From NCBI RefSeq assembly GCF_003325375.1, contig NZ_CP030862.1, positions 1,925,501 through 1,989,500 of the forward strand: a stretch of DNA of 64,000 bases, written 5' to 3'. The position numbers and the translations under genes are program-made. The notes beneath the pieces are model-generated. The model did not search any database, had not been told where the DNA came from, and saw only the letters and a list, made by a program, of their open reading frames with translations. Shown here piece after piece: positions 61,701 to 64,000 of this stretch. How positions within the stretch are numbered: position 1 is the first letter of the stretch; every line of letters begins with the position of its first letter. The stretch comes from Streptomyces globosus (GTDB lineage: Bacteria > Actinomycetota > Actinomycetes > Streptomycetales > Streptomycetaceae).

Positions 61701-64000
61701 CAGCGGGACCCGCCGGTGCGGCATCATCTCCTGCTCGGCGGCGAACACCGCGCGGACGTACTCCAGCCAGCTGCCCGCCGGCCGCGCCACCCCGAACGGC
61801 ACGGTGTTCAGGAACAGCCCGCGCATCCGGTCGGCGCCCGGCAGCTCCGGCCGGCCGTTCACCACCAGGCCGACCGAGTGCCCGGCCGCGGCGGCGCCGC
61901 GTTCCGCGAACAGGCCCATCGCGTGGTGGAACGCCGTCAGCAGGACGGTGCGCCGCGGCACCCCCGCCCGTCTGGCGAGCCGCCCGAGCGGCCCGGCGAG
62001 CCGGCTCAGGGAGCGGACCGCCTCGTGCACGGCGACCGCCGGCGCCGCCGGGTCGTGCTCCTGCCGCCGGAACCGGACCGGCCGCAGGCCTGCGAGCGCG
62101 GCCCGCCAGTAGTCCAGGGCCGCACCGTCCTCGGAGGCGGCCCGCTCCAGGGCCACGTACTCGGCGAACCGCGGCGCGGGCGGCAGGGACGGGGCGCGGC
62201 CCTGTGCGACGGCCTGCCGGTGCAGGTCGAGGAGGTCGGCGACCAGTGAGGTCAGGCTCCAGCCGTCCAGCACCACGTGGCAGTCGGTGAGGGTCAGCAT
62301 CAGCTCGGTGTCGCCGGTGCGGTGCAGGTGGATGCGGATCAGCGGCGGGGCGGCCAGGTCGAAGCGGCGCGCGAACTCCGCCTCCGCGAAGGCGTCGAGC
62401 GCGGCCCGCTGCTCCTGCGGGGCGAGGCCGCGCAGGTCGGTGACGCCCACGGGCACGCGGGCGGTCTTGTGCACCAGCTGGAGCGGCTCGCCGAAGGAGG
62501 CCGGGTCGACGGAGGTCCGCAGGATGCCGTGGGCCCGTACGGCCTCGTCGGCCGCCGCCTGGAAGGCCTCCGGGTCGAAGCCCTCCGGGACGGTGATCTT
62601 CAGGGTGGTGGTGTTGTGGTAGGCGCCGCGCTCGGGGTCGGCCAGCATCTCGTGCAGCATCCCCGCCTGGAGCAGCGTCAGCGGGTACGCGTCCTCCAAC
62701 CCCTCCGGCAGCCGCGCCGCGTCGGCCGGGTCCAGCAGCGAGAACGGCGCCGTCTCGGCCGGCTGCGCGCCGTCCACCGGGACCGCGAGGCGGGCCAGGC
62801 CGGCGAGGGTCCGGGCCCGGAACAGGTCGGCCACGCTCAGCGCGAGGCCCGCCGTGCGGGCCCGCCCGACCACCCGCAGGGCCAGGATGGAGTCCCCGCC
62901 GAGGTCGAAGAAGTTCGCGGTGCGGCCGACCCGCTCGGTGCCGAGCACCTCCGCCCACACAGCGGCCAGCGCCTCCTCGGCCGGCCCGGCCGGCGGCTCG
63001 AAGCCGTCCGCGGGCGCCGCGCCGTCCGCGGTCGCCGCGGTGAGCGCCGCCCGGTCGACCTTGCCGTTCGCGGTGACCGGCAGCGCCTCGTGCCGTACGA
63101 ACAGGGCGGGCACCATGTACGACGGCAGCGTCAGCCCGAGCCGCGCCCGCAGGTCCGGGGCGTCCAGCGGCCTGCCCTCGGCCAGGACGACGTGGGCGGC
63201 GAGCCGGGCCCCGCCGTGCCCGTCGGGCCGGGCCACGACCGCGGCGTCCCGTACGCCCGGCAGGGCGCGCAGGGCCGTCTCGATCTCGCCGGGCTCGATG
63301 CGGAAGCCGCGGATCTTCACCTGGTGGTCGGCGCGGCCCACGTACGCCAACTGCCCGTCCGGCAGAACCCGTACGAGGTCGCCGGTGCGGTACATGCGGC
63401 TCCCGGCGGGCCCGAACGGGTCGGGCAGGAAGCGCTCGGCGGACAGCGCGGGCCGGCCCAGGTAGCCGCGGGCCACGCCGCCGCCGGCGACGTACAGCTC
63501 GCCGACGGTCCCGCGGGGGGCCAGCCGGCCGGAGCGGTCGAGGACGTAGCCGTGCTGTCCGGCGAGGGGGCGGCCGACCGGCGAGTACACCGGCGAGACC
63601 GTGTCCGCCTCGGTGATCGTCCGGTGCGTGACGTGCACGGTGGTCTCGGTGATGCCGTACATGTTGACCAGCGCGGGCCGCTCGCCCTCGGGCACGGCGA
63701 ACCAGTCGCGGTAGTCGCGGGCGTCGAAGGCGTCGCCGCCGAAGACGACGGTGTGCAGCGCCAGTTCGGCGAAGGTGCGGCCGCCGTCGGCCATGTGGGC
63801 GCGCAGGCCCTTGAACGCGGCGGGCGTCTGGCTGAGGACGGTGACCCGGTGGTCGCGGAGGGCCGCGTGCACGGCGGCCGGGTCGCGGACCTCCTCCTCG
63901 GTCAGGACGACCACGCTGCCGCCGGAGGTCAGCGGGCCCCACAGCTCCCAGACGGAGAAGTCGAAGGCGGGGGAGTGGGCGAGGGTCCACACGTCGCCGG
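58788..64000 (-). CDS. Non-ribosomal peptide synthetase, 5' end beyond window (A-PCP-C-A-PCP-TE)
   Basis: The visible ~1736 residues begin inside an adenylation domain ([45 protein letters not shown]). Then come PCP ([10 protein letters not shown], near 370), condensation ([12 protein letters not shown] near 590, the HHxxxDG motif as CHVVLDG with the second His kept), a second complete adenylation domain ([13 protein letters not shown] near 1030; [11 protein letters not shown]), PCP ([12 protein letters not shown] near 1400) and a terminal thioesterase ([20 protein letters not shown]). At least two modules with release by the TE. Adenylation-1 code read by eye is about D-F-W-S-V-G-M-V, which I recall as Thr-like. 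Forms an operon with P450 and MFS. Confidence 0.92.
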   Translation of the reverse strand, partial: GDVWTLAHSPAFDFSVWELWGPLTSGGSVVVLTEEEVRDPAAVHAALRDHRVTVLSQTPAAFKGLRAHMADGGRTFAELALHTVVFGGDAFDARDYRDWFAVPEGERPALVNMYGITETTVHVTHRTITEADTVSPVYSPVGRPLAGQHGYVLDRSGRLAPRGTVGELYVAGGGVARGYLGRPALSAERFLPDPFGPAGSRMYRTGDLVRVLPDGQLAYVGRADHQVKIRGFRIEPGEIETALRALPGVRDAAVVARPDGHGGARLAAHVVLAEGRPLDAPDLRARLGLTLPSYMVPALFVRHEALPVTANGKVDRAALTAATADGAAPADGFEPPAGPAEEALAAVWAEVLGTERVGRTANFFDLGGDSILALRVVGRARTAGLALSVADLFRARTLAGLARLAVPVDGAQPAETAPFSLLDPADAARLPEGLEDAYPLTLLQAGMLHEMLADPERGAYHNTTTLKITVPEGFDPEAFQAAADEAVRAHGILRTSVDPASFGEPLQLVHKTARVPVGVTDLRGLAPQEQRAALDAFAEAEFARRFDLAAPPLIRIHLHRTGDTELMLTLTDCHVVLDGWSLTSLVADLLDLHRQAVAQGRAPSLPPAPRFAEYVALERAASEDGAALDYWRAALAGLRPVRFRRQEHDPAAPAVAVHEAVRSLSRLAGPLGRLARRAGVPRRTVLLTAFHHAMGLFAERGAAAAGHSVGLVVNGRPELPGADRMRGLFLNTVPFGVARPAGSWLEYVRAVFAAEQEMMPHRRVPLYRLQQLRPGEPGLVEAVFNYVNFHRLSGDTWDGSSEISRTMFPLVVNASVEAFALDADSAYVAPETAEQLADLLCGVLEAMAADPEAAVAPPALTGAARERVLGEWAHGPAAANTPLAFHELVALHAARTPDAVAVAHAGGELSYAALDASATELAHRLRGLGVGPETVVGICTERGPDLVRAVLGVLKAGGAFLPLDPQHPAERLAFTARDSGMRVLLAQSATADAVPFDGPRLLLDAPGAAPAAPSAGGLPAADPDGTAYLIYTSGSTGTPKGVALTHRNLANMVEAQRDVFAPQPSDRVLQFASIGFDACVYELAWALANGARLCTPPKEALRPGPDLSATLLAHGVTGTVLPPSALAVLGEDRYPDLRVLQVAGEPCPAGLARTWARGRRFLNVYGLTETSVWNLHARLTPDERRPPVGRPVRNSRVHVLDEHLQPVPVGVPGEICIGGLPVGRGYVGRPAATAAAFVPDPYGAPGERLCRTGDIGMLRPDGSVELFGRRDSQVKLRGFRIELGEVEHALRALPGVRQAAVLLRGDLPGEPALVAYVVPDPGAEPSAEALRQGLRASVPGYMVPALFVFLDGFPVNGSGKVDRRALPLPAAGALHRETPYAPPRTRTERLLAEVWQAVLGLPEVGVHDDFFRIGGSSLSTVRIAARAAALGLPVTVRDLVELPTVAELAARIDAAPPAAPAREAASAVRLRDGAGTPLWCVHPTGGSAAWYVPLARALPDGSPVMAFQARGLLGGTDPATVGGIAAGYAAELAASGGSGPYHLLGWSMGANLALEVATQLHGTGRTVDPLVLIEPYLPNPGSRSRLAKVGSDLREALRLRDRLRALPPSAERDRAAAELTAALLGAGMSPTEAGLSQDAPVEVWHSLLTALAGYEPRPYPGRIHLVLSSLAAALPEDEPMPGLDVGRREYVDRWRALARGGLAVHVAEGDHMSLMSEPLAARTAALLTTIRTEARR

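Noticed and set aside
58761..62249. 1162-codon plus-strand frame across the NRPS
   Set aside because: Antisense to NRPS domains with complete core motifs.

Overview
The window is high-GC actinobacterial DNA with GTG/ATG starts, many 4-bp stop/start overlaps, leaderless promoters, and gene content and order that match a Streptomyces chromosome. From memory, the run fadAB - rnd - whiI - DUF3000 - hemE - hemG/hemQ ... zapE - ribD-like - murC - msrB follows the S. coelicolor SCO6026-SCO6061 order, so most of the window is core chromosome with accessory insertions.

Layout. (1) 0.8-8.9 kb: a leftward cluster for an anionic cell-wall glycopolymer: a TagF-like polyol-phosphate polymerase, a fused cytidylyltransferase/SDR reductase that would make CDP-ribitol, an SGNH esterase-like protein, an Ig-like protein and a GT2 glycosyltransferase, with a Tat-exported TagC-like propeller upstream. 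(2) 9.0-21.8 kb: core metabolism and development: fadB/fadA beta-oxidation, RNase D, the sporulation regulator WhiI, DUF3000, and haem genes hemE, hemG/Y and hemQ, plus a CoA-disulfide-reductase-like flavoprotein and a DUF4349 lipoprotein. (3) 22.0-24.4 kb: a translationally coupled pair, a DUF692 multinuclear iron oxygenase with a C-terminal extension and a TIGR04222 membrane protein whose tail is a Gly/Ser/Cys low-complexity segment. This looks like a RiPP-type modifying enzyme plus substrate, behind an ECF-like promoter. (4) 24.6-28.9 kb: an accessory island (small ORFs, XRE regulator, HD hydrolase, gene relics) bounded by a 41-bp near-perfect direct repeat, one copy of which lies in the 3' end of a peptidyl-tRNA hydrolase (PTH2) gene. 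No integrase is present. (5) 29.7-33.5 kb: an AIM24 protein and a CsoR/CstR-operator-controlled persulfide/sulfite operon (MBL-rhodanese, rhodanese, TauE), with DUF302 divergent. (6) 33.6-38.7 kb: nested transposons. An IS4-type element with 15-bp inverted repeats and a perfect 12-bp target duplication carries a HEAT-repeat gene. Its transposase was later split by an IS21-type element (5-bp duplication) that carries a methyltransferase gene.

(7) 38.8-48.1 kb: a deacetylase lipoprotein, a PhoX/DUF839 Tat protein, a 1.8-kb gene-free region dominated by a large imperfect inverted repeat with two cloverleaf-like elements, then OsmC, ZapE, a RibD-like reductase, a small conserved protein, MurC and MsrB. 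(8) 48.1-64.0 kb: a biosynthetic region. Two coupled LuxR regulators diverge from a class II lanthipeptide synthetase (LanM) whose dehydratase site is intact but whose cyclase zinc ligands are all replaced. A 76-aa candidate precursor has many Ser/Thr but one Cys. Next come a LAL-type LuxR regulator and, on the opposite strand, an NRPS-P450-MFS operon whose 5' end lies beyond the right edge.

The most novel candidates are the LanM with a dead cyclase and its precursor, the DUF692/TIGR04222 pair, and the structured inverted-repeat region at 41.5-42.7 kb. Motif reading was by eye; family names rest on recalled family knowledge, not on searches.
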